From Moritella sp. Urea-trap-13 (lineage in GTDB: Bacteria > Pseudomonadota > Gammaproteobacteria > Enterobacterales > Moritellaceae), in the NCBI RefSeq assembly GCF_002836355.1, contig NZ_PJCA01000037.1, forward strand, positions 1-64,000: DNA of 64,000 nucleotides. Reading direction: 5' to 3'. Below the pieces are notes generated by a model that was not told where the DNA came from, made no database searches, and was given only the letters and a program-made list of their open reading frames with translations. Both the position numbers and the translations under genes were made by a program. Positions 8,527 through 17,826 of this stretch are shown here, piece after piece (position 1 is the first letter of the stretch; each line of letters begins with the position of its first letter).

Positions 8527-8573
8527 AGGATGTTTCCGTAAAAGGTCAAACCGACCTTTTCCGAAAACATCCT
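8527..8573 (+). promoter_or_regulatory. Long inverted repeat in the purH leader
   Basis: Two 21-base arms (8527-8547 and 8553-8573) match at 19 of 21 positions around a 5-base loop. They would make a strong mRNA hairpin starting AGGATG and ending CATCCT, 31 bases before the purH start codon. No T run follows, so it is not a simple terminator. Possible roles are mRNA stabilisation, a translational control structure or a degenerate palindromic element. Confidence 0.65.
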
Positions 8574-8604
8574 TCTATAAAATGTACTTTGAGGTAATCG
8601 TAAA

Positions 8605-10197
8605 ATGGACAACGCTCGACCTATTCGCCGTGCACTTATCAGTGTGTCTGATAAAACTGGTATTGTAGAATTTTCTCGTGGCCTAGTAGAACAAGGTGTC
8701 GAATTATTATCTACGGGTGGTACAGCTAAGTTATTAGCTGAAAATAACATCCCAGTAATAGAAGTTTCTGACTATACAGGTCATCCAGAAATGATGGATG
8801 GTCGTGTTAAAACACTGCATCCAAAAGTACATGGTGGCATTCTTGGCCGTCGTGATATTGATGTTGATGTAATGTCAGAACACGGTATCAACCCGATTGA
8901 TATTGTAGTTGTTAACCTTTACCCATTTGCCAACACTGTTGCCAATCCAGATTGCAGCCTTGCTGACGCCGTTGAGAATATCGACATCGGTGGTCCAACA
9001 ATGGTTCGTTCTGCAGCTAAAAACCACAAAGACGTAACTATCGTCGTTAATGCTAGCGATTATGACCGCGTATTAAGTGAAATGGCTGCAAACAATACTT
9101 CAATGACTCATAAAACCCGTTTCGACCTTGCTATTGCAGCATTTGAACATACAGCTGCTTATGACGGTATGATCGCAAACTATTTCGGTACTATGGTTCC
9201 GAGCTATGGCGACAACACTGAAGGTGATGAAGCATCTAAATTCCCTCGCACATTCAACAGCCAGTTCATCAAAAAACAAGATATGCGTTACGGTGAAAAC
9301 AGCCACCAAGATGCCGCATTCTATGTTGAAAAACATACGACTGAAGCTTCTGTTGCAACAGCAACACAGCTGCAAGGTAAAGCATTATCTTATAACAACA
9401 TCGCAGATACTGACTCAGCACTAGAATGTGTGAAAGAATTCGATGCACCTGCATGCGTTATTGTTAAACACGCAAATCCATGTGGTGTGGCGATTGGTGA
9501 AGACATTTTAAGCGCTTACGACAGCGCATTTAAAACCGACCCAACATCAGCATTCGGTGGCATAATTGCATTCAACCGTGAACTTGACGCAGTAACAGCA
9601 CAAGCAATCGTTGACCGTCAATTCACCGAAGTGATCATTGCCCCATCAGTAAGTGCAGAAGCGAGCGCTATCGTTGCCAGCAAGAAAAATGTACGTTTAC
9701 TTGAATGTGGTGAATGGACAGCTAAAAACGGTGAGTTCGATATCAAACGTGTTAACGGCGGTATCTTAGTACAAGATCGTGATCGTGGCATGGTAGGCCT
9801 AGATGACCTAACGGTAGTATCAGAGCGTCAACCAAGTGAAAAAGAACTGACTGACCTATTATTCTGCTGGAAAGTGGCTAAATTTGTTAAATCAAATGCC
9901 ATTGTTTACGCAAAAAATGGCGTAACGATTGGGGTTGGTGCAGGCCAAATGAGCCGTGTTTACAGTGCTAAAGTTGCTGGTATTAAAGCCGCTGACGAAG
10001 GCCTCGTTGTTGAAGGTTCTGTAATGGCATCTGATGCATTCTTCCCATTCCGTGACGGCATTGATGCTGCAGCGGCTGCGGGTATTAAATGTGTGATCCA
10101 ACCAGGTGGTTCAATCCGTGATAATGAAATTATCGATGCGGCTAACGAACACGGTATGACCATGATCTTTACAGGCATGCGTCACTTCCGTCACTAA
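8605..10197 (+). CDS. purH: Bifunctional AICAR formyltransferase/IMP cyclohydrolase
   Basis: Catalyses the last two steps of de novo purine synthesis, AICAR to FAICAR to IMP. The 530 residues fit the family. The N-terminal cyclohydrolase (MGS-like) domain covers about 1-200 ([31 protein letters not shown]). The C-terminal transformylase has KHANPCGVA (about 290) and [14 protein letters not shown] (about 430), and the protein ends in [17 protein letters not shown] precedes the ATG. purD follows 151 bp downstream in the same direction, as in E. coli purHD. Confidence 0.97.
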   Translation: MDNARPIRRALISVSDKTGIVEFSRGLVEQGVELLSTGGTAKLLAENNIPVIEVSDYTGHPEMMDGRVKTLHPKVHGGILGRRDIDVDVMSEHGINPIDIVVVNLYPFANTVANPDCSLADAVENIDIGGPTMVRSAAKNHKDVTIVVNASDYDRVLSEMAANNTSMTHKTRFDLAIAAFEHTAAYDGMIANYFGTMVPSYGDNTEGDEASKFPRTFNSQFIKKQDMRYGENSHQDAAFYVEKHTTEASVATATQLQGKALSYNNIADTDSALECVKEFDAPACVIVKHANPCGVAIGEDILSAYDSAFKTDPTSAFGGIIAFNRELDAVTAQAIVDRQFTEVIIAPSVSAEASAIVASKKNVRLLECGEWTAKNGEFDIKRVNGGILVQDRDRGMVGLDDLTVVSERQPSEKELTDLLFCWKVAKFVKSNAIVYAKNGVTIGVGAGQMSRVYSAKVAGIKAADEGLVVEGSVMASDAFFPFRDGIDAAAAAGIKCVIQPGGSIRDNEIIDAANEHGMTMIFTGMRHFRH

Positions 10198-10227
10198 GCT
10201 TGTAGTAAAAAGCACATAGCTTAAGAA

Positions 10228-10264
10228 TACGATAAGGACGGCGACACACTCCGTCTTTATCGTA
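10228..10264 (+). promoter_or_regulatory. Hairpin between purH and purD
   Basis: The arms TACGATAAGGACGG and CCGTCTTTATCGTA (13 of 14 paired, loop of 9) lie 30 bases after the purH stop. No T run follows, so partial termination or RNA processing/stabilisation between the two operon genes is more likely than full termination. Confidence 0.5.
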
Positions 10265-10348
10265 CTGCTCTCACTCAATTATAAATCTTGCTAAGTATCG
10301 TAGAGTACCGCCAAGATTAGCGCATAAAGTAAAAGGAATAACATCATT

Positions 10349-11638
10349 ATGAACGTATTAATTATTGGTGGCGGTGGTCGTGAACACGCCCTAGGTTGGA
10401 AAGCGGCTCAGTCTAAACATGTTGAAACAGTATTTATCGCACCCGGTAATATTGGTTCTTCACTAGAAAACAAATGTAAAAATGTACCTATTCAAGTTGA
10501 AGATATTCCAGCGCTCGTTGCATTTGCACAAGAGAACAAGATTGAACTAACGATAGTTGGTCCTGAAGTACCATTAGTACTTGGTGTTGTTGATGCATTC
10601 CAAGCTGAAGGTTTAGCTATCTTTGGTCCAACCCAAGGTGCAGCGCAATTAGAAGGCTCTAAAGCATTCTCGAAAGATTTCTTTGCCCGTCATAACATCC
10701 CAACTGCGGCATACCAAAATTTCACTGAAGTCGCACCAGCAAAAGCTTACATCAGCGAAATGGGTTGCCCGATTGTAATCAAAGCAGATGGCCTAGCGGC
10801 AGGTAAAGGCGTTATTATCGCTGACACTGAAGCACAAGCATTTGCTGCAATTGACGACATGCTTGAAGGTAACAAATTTGGCGATGCTGGTGCACGTGTT
10901 GTTGTCGAAGAATTTTTAGTTGGTGAAGAAGCTAGTTTCATTGTCATGGTTGATGGCGAAAATATTCTTGCACTAGCGACAAGCCAAGATCACAAAGCCC
11001 GTGATAATGGTGATAAAGGTCCAAACACCGGTGGTATGGGTGCTTACTCACCAGCACCTGTAGTGACACAAGCTGTCCATGACTTTGCAATGAATGAAGT
11101 TATTCGCCCAACTGTTGATGGTATGAAAGCAGAAGGCAATACTTATACAGGTTTTCTTTATGCGGGTCTGATGGTTGCACCTGATGGCACTGCAAAAGTA
11201 CTTGAATATAACTGCCGTTTTGGTGACCCAGAAACACAACCTATCATGATGCGTTTAAAATCAGACCTTGTTGAACTTTGTCTTGCTGCTGTAGCCGGAA
11301 AACTAGATACAGTAACGGCTGATTATGACGAACGTGCTGCGGTTGGTGTGGTTATTGCGGCTGGCGGTTACCCTGCTGATTACGCTAAAGGCGATATCAT
11401 TACTGGTCTACCAAAAGCTGACTCAACAGAAAGTAAAGTTTTCCACGCCGGTACTGCATTGCAAGGTGATAACATTGTGACGAACGGCGGCCGTGTACTT
11501 TGTGCTACAGCACTAGGAAACACAGTCACTGAAGCGCAAGAAAATGCTTACAAGCTAGCGGCGCAAATCAATTGGCAAGGTGCTTTCTACCGTACCGATA
11601 TTGGCTATCGTGCAATTGCCCGTGAAAACCAGAAATAA
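10349..11638 (+). CDS. purD: Phosphoribosylamine-glycine ligase (GARS)
   Basis: An ATP-grasp ligase of 429 residues joining 5-phosphoribosylamine and glycine, the second step of purine synthesis. Seen: N-terminal GGGGREHALGWK (about 7-18), ATP-grasp KADGLAAGKGVI (about 143-154), DHKARDNGDKGPNTGGMGAYSPAP (about 213-236) and the metal-binding NCRFGDPETQ (about 288-297). It is preceded by AAAGGAAT and probably co-transcribed with purH. Confidence 0.97.
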   Translation: MNVLIIGGGGREHALGWKAAQSKHVETVFIAPGNIGSSLENKCKNVPIQVEDIPALVAFAQENKIELTIVGPEVPLVLGVVDAFQAEGLAIFGPTQGAAQLEGSKAFSKDFFARHNIPTAAYQNFTEVAPAKAYISEMGCPIVIKADGLAAGKGVIIADTEAQAFAAIDDMLEGNKFGDAGARVVVEEFLVGEEASFIVMVDGENILALATSQDHKARDNGDKGPNTGGMGAYSPAPVVTQAVHDFAMNEVIRPTVDGMKAEGNTYTGFLYAGLMVAPDGTAKVLEYNCRFGDPETQPIMMRLKSDLVELCLAAVAGKLDTVTADYDERAAVGVVIAAGGYPADYAKGDIITGLPKADSTESKVFHAGTALQGDNIVTNGGRVLCATALGNTVTEAQENAYKLAAQINWQGAFYRTDIGYRAIARENQK

Positions 11639-11710
11639 GACATTGAGCAGAACGGTCAATAAAAGCCATTAATAACAGCTTTTAATAACGCCGATTGATG
11701 TTATAAAAAA

Positions 11711-11735
11711 TGAGCAACCTAGGTTGCTCATTTTT
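11711..11735 (+). terminator. Bidirectional terminator after purD
   Basis: The 20-bp perfect palindrome TGAGCAACCTAGGTTGCTCA at 11711-11730 is followed by T5 and preceded by A6. It ends the purHD transcript and can also serve the opposing lipoprotein gene. Confidence 0.9.
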
Positions 11736-11797
11736 GTTTGTGCAATAAAAAACGAACGACTGCAATGACAGGCTAGTATTGTGATTACTACTTAATA

Positions 11798-12397
11798 TTA
11801 TTTTCCGGCTTTAGGCGGAAATTTTACTAGGATACTCTTAACGATATTAGCCACTAACTTGTCCATCTCAGCTGCATCTGTCGATTCCGGTAGTCGTTTA
11901 CTACCAATACCGCGCCAAACTAACTCTAAGCTCTTCGGATCAATCACATCAATAATTAAGCTGCCTTGCTGATACTCATCAACACGTGTTTCGGTATGCG
12001 CATTCAGTGACATCCCACGGTGTCCATAACCGACTCCCCAGCCCCAACTTGGCCCGTAGCCAGAATAATTATCATAGCTACGAATATCGGTTTTCTTTTC
12101 CGAGGTAATACTGTAATTCACATAAAAATCAGGCGCACTGGAAAATGAAAAACCTTGAGCGATAAGTTGTTGGTTCACCACCTTGGTAATACGTACATCC
12201 ATAATCCGATTATTCAAATAGGCGCTTTCTTTTTCAACTTTTGCCGATTCAGGTAACCAAGCAAAACCTTTCAGTGCGCTAAAATCTGCGCTTTGATCGT
12301 AATCGGTACTGACTGTTACTGTTGAGCATGCCGTTAAAACTAAACTAAACAGTGCCACCAAATAAGCTTTTTTGTTAACCTGCAGTCGTGCTTTCAT
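11798..12397 (-). CDS. DUF4136-type lipoprotein of unknown function
   Basis: A 199-residue predicted lipoprotein. The N-terminus has a signal peptide and lipobox (LVLTAC, Cys near 24). The mature part starts STVTVSTDYDQSADFSALKGFAWLP and includes a Gly/Tyr/Trp-rich segment (YSGYGPSWGWGVGYGHRG, about 115-132), followed by GSLIIDVIDPKSLELVWRG, typical of the DUF4136 family. The family has no established function. The residue after the lipid Cys is Ser, consistent with outer-membrane sorting. AAGGAG precedes the start. It stands alone between purD and luxS. Confidence 0.8.
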   Translation of the reverse strand: MKARLQVNKKAYLVALFSLVLTACSTVTVSTDYDQSADFSALKGFAWLPESAKVEKESAYLNNRIMDVRITKVVNQQLIAQGFSFSSAPDFYVNYSITSEKKTDIRSYDNYSGYGPSWGWGVGYGHRGMSLNAHTETRVDEYQQGSLIIDVIDPKSLELVWRGIGSKRLPESTDAAEMDKLVANIVKSILVKFPPKAGK

Positions 12398-12434
12398 ACG
12401 TGCTCCTTGTTATGCAATACTTGCGATTATAAAA

Positions 12435-12456
12435 AAGGCGACTCAATTGTCGCCTT
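12435..12456 (-). terminator. luxS terminator
   Basis: Stem AAGGCGAC/GTCGCCTT with a six-base loop. On the minus strand it is followed by a T run (A6 on the plus strand at 12431-12436). Confidence 0.88.
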
Positions 12457-12461
12457 AATCA

Positions 12462-12971
12462 TTACAGTTTATTTAGAATTTCATCTGCTAACAGCAAATC
12501 ATCATTTTTATTCACGCCAATACCTGCTGTCACAATCGCCTGCGCAATTTGTTTGGCCTCGTCTAACGAATGCATCTGGTAAGTACCGCATTGATATTCG
12601 TTTAATTCAGGAATGGCATTCTGATCTTTAACCGTCAATACATCTTTCATTGCCGCTAACCAAGCATCCGCAACTTGTTGCTCAGTCGGAGCGCCAATCA
12701 GGCTCATGTAGAAACCAGTACGACAACCCATTGGTGAAAGGTCAATAATCTCTACCGTTGCTGAATTAAGGTGGTCTCGCATAAAACCAGCATAAAGATG
12801 TTCTAAAGTATGAATGCCTTTTTCACTTAAGATTTCTTTATTTGGTACGCAGAAACGCAGGTCAAAGACAGTAATAGTATCCTTGCTTGGTGTGGCCATC
12901 GTTTTGGCAATACGCACTGCTGGGGCATTCATGATGGTATGGTCGACCGTAAAACTATCTAGTAATGGCAT
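12462..12971 (-). CDS. luxS: S-ribosylhomocysteine lyase (AI-2 synthase)
   Basis: A 169-residue metalloenzyme that cleaves S-ribosylhomocysteine to homocysteine and DPD, the precursor of autoinducer-2. Seen: metal-binding HTLEH at 54-58, catalytic GCRTGFY with Cys83, and [10 protein letters not shown] with the third-ligand region near 127. The frame is open 18 codons further upstream, but [11 protein letters not shown] is the family start and has AAAGGAG correctly spaced before it. The upstream promoter region overlaps the first of two convergent-strand sRNA-like units (13018-13103). Confidence 0.97.
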   Translation of the reverse strand: MPLLDSFTVDHTIMNAPAVRIAKTMATPSKDTITVFDLRFCVPNKEILSEKGIHTLEHLYAGFMRDHLNSATVEIIDLSPMGCRTGFYMSLIGAPTEQQVADAWLAAMKDVLTVKDQNAIPELNEYQCGTYQMHSLDEAKQIAQAIVTAGIGVNKNDDLLLADEILNKL

Positions 12972-13017
12972 TATTAACACTCCTTTGAAATAATTTAATA
13001 AACAAATAATAATTTTA

Positions 13018-13045
13018 TGAACCATTGCCTAATGCTGTAGTCAGA
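13018..13045 (+). promoter_or_regulatory. Sigma-E-like promoter of small RNA copy 1
   Basis: TGAACCA (13018-13024), a 16-base spacer, then TCAGA (13041-13045). It resembles the sigma-E consensus GGAACTT-N16-TCnnA; E. coli rpoH P3 uses GAACTT-N16-TCTGA. In the two copies the elements are identical while most of the spacer differs. Confidence 0.55.
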
Positions 13046-13049
13046 TTAA

Positions 13050-13103
13050 GTGCAAGAGTTGTTTTTTCATTTTTTGGGAGCCCTATTAAGGCTCCTTTTT
13101 TTT
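13050..13103 (+). ncRNA. Putative MicA-position small RNA, copy 1
   Basis: The predicted transcript of about 54 nt starts near G13050, has a U-rich single-stranded centre (an Hfq-type feature), and ends in a GGAGCC/GGCTCC hairpin (13077-13095) with T8 (13096-13103). No plus-strand protein gene lies upstream after the purD terminator, so the terminator needs its own transcript. E. coli has the sigma-E-dependent sRNA MicA in the same gap and orientation, between luxS and gshA. No sequence identity with MicA was established. Confidence 0.6.
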
Positions 13104-13132
13104 ATCTATTTTTCAACTTTTACAATTATTTA

Positions 13133-13160
13133 TGAACCATAACTACATCCTGTAGTCAGA
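13133..13160 (+). promoter_or_regulatory. Sigma-E-like promoter of small RNA copy 2
   Basis: TGAACCA (13133-13139), a 16-base spacer, then TCAGA (13156-13160). It has the same elements as copy 1, while the first 11 spacer bases differ. Confidence 0.55.
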
Positions 13161-13164
13161 TTAA

Positions 13165-13216
13165 GTGCAAGAGTTGTTTTTTCATTTTTTGGAGCCTTAT
13201 TAAGGCTCTTTTTTTT
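13165..13216 (+). ncRNA. Putative MicA-position small RNA, copy 2
   Basis: A predicted transcript of about 52 nt with the same 5' region as copy 1. It ends in hairpin GAGCCTTA/TAAGGCTC (about 13192-13208) and T8 (13209-13216), immediately before the stop codon of the opposing gshA. Identical 5' regions suggest both copies would pair with the same targets. Confidence 0.6.
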
Positions 13217-13218
13217 AG

Positions 13219-14811
13219 CTATTTTTTAGCTTCATCAAAATATTCAGTTAAAAACGCATCAAAACCAAGCGTATCAGCGGCTTCAATCTGCTGCTGCAGA
13301 GCAACGGACTGCTGCTGCATTTGGGCAAAGTAAGTCTCATCCCAATGGCCATAATCCGCGGCTAACAATTCTGCTTTATACTTATTGGCTAAGTTTAAAA
13401 TAAAATCATTGTGCTCTAGACCTTGCTCTTGCATTGCTGCCAGTACTTGCCCTGATAGTAACGCTTGAGGATCACTCAGTAATGCCTGCTGCTGAGCGAC
13501 CGCTTGAGCAAAGTTGCTCGCTGCAGTGTTTGTTGCTAATTGCGCGCCATCTAATAGCTGAGCAACTTGCTGCACTTCCGCAAGGATATTGCTCGCTACG
13601 TCAGTAAGCATTTGTGGTTTACCATCTAATTCTAATTTTAAACCTGGTTTACGCCCTTCCATGACCACTTTGGTACTGTTATCACGACATACGCCCATTT
13701 CATCAGCCGTCATCGGTGCTGAAGGTTGCAAAGCCATCCACACTAACAGACTGTCTAATACCGACATTTGTGCCGTTGTAATACCAGTCGCAACAAAGGG
13801 ATTCACATCCAGAGAACGGATCTCAATGTACTCGATACCACGCGCCGCCAATGCTTCAGATGGTTTTTCATTTGAATTGGCAACACGCTTAGGTCGAATT
13901 GGTGCATACAACTCGTTTTCAATTTGCAATACGTTGTCATTAAGCTGACGATATTCACCATCGACTTTAATACCTATATTGGCAAATTCTGGCGCTTTAG
14001 TTTTAATCGCTTTTTTCAAGCTATCAGTATAGTTATCTAGGGTATTATGACAAATAACTAAATCATCTTGAGCATTATTGGTATAACCCAAATCACTCAT
14101 ACGTAATGACGTTGCATACGGCATGTATAAGGTATTTTCACCCAAGGTTGAAAACGGCGTATGTTTTTCAGCGGGTAAAAATGAACGGTTTAATGCTGGC
14201 GATGCACCAAATAAATACGGTACTAACCAACCAAAGCGGTAAAAGTTACGGATCAGTCCCATGTAACTGTGAGAAATGAAATCTTGCAGTTCGCCAGTTT
14301 CACCTTTTAAATCATAAAGCGTTTGCCAGAATGTAACCGGCAATGACACGTTATAATGTAACCCTGAAATAATTTGCATGCTACTGCCATAACGGTGCTT
14401 TAGACCTATACGGTATGTGTGCTTCATTTTCCCAGTATTCGACGTACCATATTTTGCTAATGGAATATCATTTTCATCATTAACCTGACAAGGCATACTT
14501 GAAGGCCAGAATAATTCACCATCGAGTTTGTTTGCTACTTGACGATGGATGTCGCTCAACTGCTGTTGTGCCATCGCAGCACTGTCACTCACAGGGGTAA
14601 TAAATTCGAGTAAGCTTTCAGAATAGTCTGTGGTAATGTGCTGATGAGTTAATGCCGAGCCAAACGCTACAGGATGGTCGTTTTTAGATAGATCCCCTGC
14701 TGCATTTACGCGTAAACACTCACGTTCAATGCCGCGAGTAATACCGTTTAGGGACTGTATGTTGCTTGGCTCTGATAATTTTGAAATCAGAGATTCAAAT
14801 GTTACGTTCAA
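13219..14811 (-). CDS. gshA: Glutamate-cysteine ligase
   Basis: Joins glutamate and cysteine by a gamma-peptide bond, the first and rate-limiting step of glutathione synthesis. The 530 residues are typical of the proteobacterial GshA type. Seen: GITRGIERECLRV (about 23-35), ALTHQHITTDYSESLLEFITP (about 52-72), SGLHYNVSLP (about 150) and YIEIRSLDVNPF (about 329-340). It lies downstream of luxS's promoter region, as in E. coli, with the sRNA-like units between the two genes. Confidence 0.96.
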   Translation of the reverse strand: MNVTFESLISKLSEPSNIQSLNGITRGIERECLRVNAAGDLSKNDHPVAFGSALTHQHITTDYSESLLEFITPVSDSAAMAQQQLSDIHRQVANKLDGELFWPSSMPCQVNDENDIPLAKYGTSNTGKMKHTYRIGLKHRYGSSMQIISGLHYNVSLPVTFWQTLYDLKGETGELQDFISHSYMGLIRNFYRFGWLVPYLFGASPALNRSFLPAEKHTPFSTLGENTLYMPYATSLRMSDLGYTNNAQDDLVICHNTLDNYTDSLKKAIKTKAPEFANIGIKVDGEYRQLNDNVLQIENELYAPIRPKRVANSNEKPSEALAARGIEYIEIRSLDVNPFVATGITTAQMSVLDSLLVWMALQPSAPMTADEMGVCRDNSTKVVMEGRKPGLKLELDGKPQMLTDVASNILAEVQQVAQLLDGAQLATNTAASNFAQAVAQQQALLSDPQALLSGQVLAAMQEQGLEHNDFILNLANKYKAELLAADYGHWDETYFAQMQQQSVALQQQIEAADTLGFDAFLTEYFDEAKK

Positions 14812-14898
14812 ATTAAATCCACCAATGAACTATATAAAAGTAGCACCTTAAAGGTTGCACTATCAATGTGCCAACCTTCAAAGTTAATTTTAAGTCTA

Positions 14899-17775
14899 TT
14901 ATTTATCTAACAGGTTAAAGACTTGAATATCTAAGCCAAAATCCTGTACCTGTTTTTCAATCAAATGACGATCACCCACCACAATAACAGAAAATTGATC
15001 GCTCGATAAGTAAGTCTTTGCCAATGCTTGAATTTCAGACTTATTCATCGCTTGGATAATTTTAGCTTGCTGATCGACAAAGTCAGGTGATAAATCTAAT
15101 AACAGCAACTGCATTAAGAAATTAGACTTCTGTGCTGGTGTTTCATAAGACAGTGCTTCTTGCTGTGATACCGCACTCTTCATGTAGTCCAATTCAGAAT
15201 CAGTAATACCACCTTTAACATAACCTTTTAATTCTGTTAATGTTTCTTTTATTGCATCGCCAGTGACTTCAGCACGCACATCCGCAGAGGCAGAGAAGTA
15301 GCCGTATTCACGATCCGCATAAAATCCTGTAGTCGCGCCATAGGTATAACCCTTGTTTTCACGCAAGTTCTGATTTAAACGGCTGTTAAAGTTACCGCCT
15401 AAATTAAAGTTCATCAGATTGGCTTTAAAGAAATCACCCGTCACATCATAAGGGATTGCGGGCGAGACCACTTTAACCACAGATTGAACCGCATCGGGTT
15501 TATCGACGATATATAAGGTATTTGGTTGCCATAATGGGGCTTTTGCCAGGGTAGGATAAGTCACCGCTGGTAAACGCGCACCTTGTTGTAAGAAACCTAA
15601 CGATTTCGTTATCGCCGCTTCACTGACATCCCCTACCACCACAATTTTAGCTTCGGCCACATTGTAATACTGCTGATAATAACCAAGCACATCGTCAGCA
15701 GTTAAGCTCGCTTGGTTTTTTAAGGTACCAGAAGAGGGGTTGCCAGTGACGCGGTCTTCACCATATAAAATACGTTGCGTGGCTAATTGCCCCAACCAAC
15801 CAACACGTTGTTGATTTTGTAATGAAGCCTGTCTTGATTGGGCTTTAATACGAGTGAAATCAGCATCAACGAAACCGGGTTTAAATAATTTTTCTTCTAA
15901 TATAGCCAGTGTTGCGGGTAAGTTTTTAGATAAGCTATTTACACTGATGCTAGTCCCATATAGGCCCGCAGAGAAATGAATGCTACTGCCTAATGATTGT
16001 AGCTGATCATTGAGTTGTGCCGAACTATGTAGCGTTGTCGATTGATTCATCATCGCTGCAGTTAAATTCGCTACACCTTGATTATTAAGACTTTCAACAC
16101 GTCGCCCACCTTTCAAATTAATTTGAATACTGACCGTCGGCGTTTCATCATACACAGTACCCAATACTTGAATATCATTGGCTAATGACTGGCGCCACAA
16201 TGTCGGTAATGTTTGCTGTGGGTTACTGCCCGCGCTTGGCATTACTGAACGATCAAAGCTGTCTTGCGTTGTACGCACAGCAAGTGTTTTAGCTGGCGGC
16301 GTATCGAGTTTATCAATACCACGTGGTGCTGGGCTGAATGTCGGTTGGTGGGCTATATATTGTAATTTCCCTTTTGGTACCACACTCATGATCACTTTAG
16401 GCTTGTTTTCGAGGTACTTTGTATAACTCGCGATGCCTTCTTCTGCACTAATATTATTAAAGACAGACAATCCTTTAGTTATATAATTAGGATCATTCAT
16501 TAAAGTTTCCCCTAATGCCAGCTCTTTGGCTTTGCCTGCGACGCTCTGCATACCAAATACCGTTGAACTTTCAATAATCGAGCGCAAACGTGTCACTTCA
16601 GAATCCGCGATACCTTGTGCTGCTAATTTTTTAATCGACGCATTTATTTTATCCAGTAGCGGAGCAAGCTCCATACCTTTTTGTGGATTCGGTTGAGTGT
16701 AGATATCAAAGGTACAACTGAGTTCACTGCAACTATGATAAGCCGCAACATTGGTGGCATAACCCGTCTCTACCAGATCTTTATACAGCACTGAGTTCTT
16801 ACCACCACCCAAGGCATAGGCAAACAAATCCAATGGCGCTTCGTCTTTATGGCCCATGTACACTGTTGGATAGCTGATATACAGCATTGGCTGAGGCACA
16901 TTGTCTTCTAAGGTAATATAACGATCTTTATCCAGACTCACAGGTGCAGGCTCGACGTCTTTTACTTCAGGACCTTTAGGGATAGTAGCAAAATACTGAT
17001 TCACCCAAGCTAACGTATCGGCTTTATCAAATTTACCAGCAATCGTTAATGTTGCGTTGTTTGGTCCATACCAGCGTAAGAAAAACTGTTTTAAATCATT
17101 TACATCAACACGGTCTAAATCTTCAACATAACCAATAGGCTGCCAAGAATAAGGATGGTCTCGTGGATATAAAGCTTCACCAATACGTTCACCAAGTAAG
17201 CCATAAGGACGGTTGTCGACACGCTGTGAACGTTCATTTTTGACCGTCGCACGTTGGATCTCAAACTTACGCTGATCGACTGCATCTAATAAAAAACCCA
17301 TGCGATCGGCTTCTAGCCACAGCATTTTCTCTAATTGATTAGCCGGTACGGTTTGATAATAGTTGGTTCTATCTTGATTGGTACTACCATTCATTGATCC
17401 GCCAGCTTCATTCACAATTTTAAAATGCTGCTGATCACCGACATGTTTACTGCCTTGGAACATCATATGTTCAAAGAAATGCGCGAAACCTGATTTACCC
17501 AGCTCTTCACGTGCAGAGCCAACATGGTAAGTCATATCAACATAGGTCAAGGGATCGGAATCGTCTTCATGTAAGATCACCGTAAGGCCGTTGCTTAACT
17601 GATATTTTTCATAAGGGATTAACAAGCTATCAGGGGCTTTCAGTTGTTTATCAACTAGGGTCATTCCTGCAGGCAATGCCACAACATCATTGTTTTTATC
17701 TAATAATGAGCAGCCTCCCAGTAATATCATTGAAGAGCCTAGTACTACCGCACTATAAAAAGCATTAAAACGCAT
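14899..17775 (-). CDS. M16 family zinc metallopeptidase, lipoprotein
   Basis: A 958-residue insulinase-like protease with duplicated M16 halves. The first half holds the inverted zinc motif HFFEH (99-103) and a downstream Glu in the VKNERSQR region. The second half (about 540-950) lacks this motif, as in pitrilysin-type chaperone halves. A signal peptide with lipobox LLGGC (Cys22) predicts an outer-membrane lipoprotein facing the periplasm. The frame is open to 17805, but ATG at 17775 has AAGGA seven bases upstream and gives a proper signal peptide. The substrate is unknown. It is preceded by a YqaA-like gene 51 bp away. Confidence 0.88.
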   Translation of the reverse strand: MRFNAFYSAVVLGSSMILLGGCSLLDKNNDVVALPAGMTLVDKQLKAPDSLLIPYEKYQLSNGLTVILHEDDSDPLTYVDMTYHVGSAREELGKSGFAHFFEHMMFQGSKHVGDQQHFKIVNEAGGSMNGSTNQDRTNYYQTVPANQLEKMLWLEADRMGFLLDAVDQRKFEIQRATVKNERSQRVDNRPYGLLGERIGEALYPRDHPYSWQPIGYVEDLDRVDVNDLKQFFLRWYGPNNATLTIAGKFDKADTLAWVNQYFATIPKGPEVKDVEPAPVSLDKDRYITLEDNVPQPMLYISYPTVYMGHKDEAPLDLFAYALGGGKNSVLYKDLVETGYATNVAAYHSCSELSCTFDIYTQPNPQKGMELAPLLDKINASIKKLAAQGIADSEVTRLRSIIESSTVFGMQSVAGKAKELALGETLMNDPNYITKGLSVFNNISAEEGIASYTKYLENKPKVIMSVVPKGKLQYIAHQPTFSPAPRGIDKLDTPPAKTLAVRTTQDSFDRSVMPSAGSNPQQTLPTLWRQSLANDIQVLGTVYDETPTVSIQINLKGGRRVESLNNQGVANLTAAMMNQSTTLHSSAQLNDQLQSLGSSIHFSAGLYGTSISVNSLSKNLPATLAILEEKLFKPGFVDADFTRIKAQSRQASLQNQQRVGWLGQLATQRILYGEDRVTGNPSSGTLKNQASLTADDVLGYYQQYYNVAEAKIVVVGDVSEAAITKSLGFLQQGARLPAVTYPTLAKAPLWQPNTLYIVDKPDAVQSVVKVVSPAIPYDVTGDFFKANLMNFNLGGNFNSRLNQNLRENKGYTYGATTGFYADREYGYFSASADVRAEVTGDAIKETLTELKGYVKGGITDSELDYMKSAVSQQEALSYETPAQKSNFLMQLLLLDLSPDFVDQQAKIIQAMNKSEIQALAKTYLSSDQFSVIVVGDRHLIEKQVQDFGLDIQVFNLLDK

Positions 17776-17826
17776 CAAAAATTCCTTGTCCATGCTCTTA
17801 AACATGAAAGTTAAATATAAAAATCA

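Larger units (their letters stand above)
13014..13217 (+). repeat. Tandem duplication of a promoter-terminator unit between luxS and gshA
   Basis: Two units of about 90 bp, at 13014-13104 and 13129-13217, are offset by 115 bp. They share TTATGAACCAT, then an 11-base divergent stretch, then 40 identical bases (13036-13075 = 13151-13190), then a GGAGCC/GGCTC-type terminator with T8. Conservation is concentrated in the promoter elements and the predicted transcript, the pattern expected of duplicated small RNA genes. Confidence 0.9.

Noticed and set aside
13077-13216. gshA transcription terminators
   Set aside because: The T8 runs follow the hairpins only on the plus strand; on the minus strand, the direction of gshA, no T tract follows.
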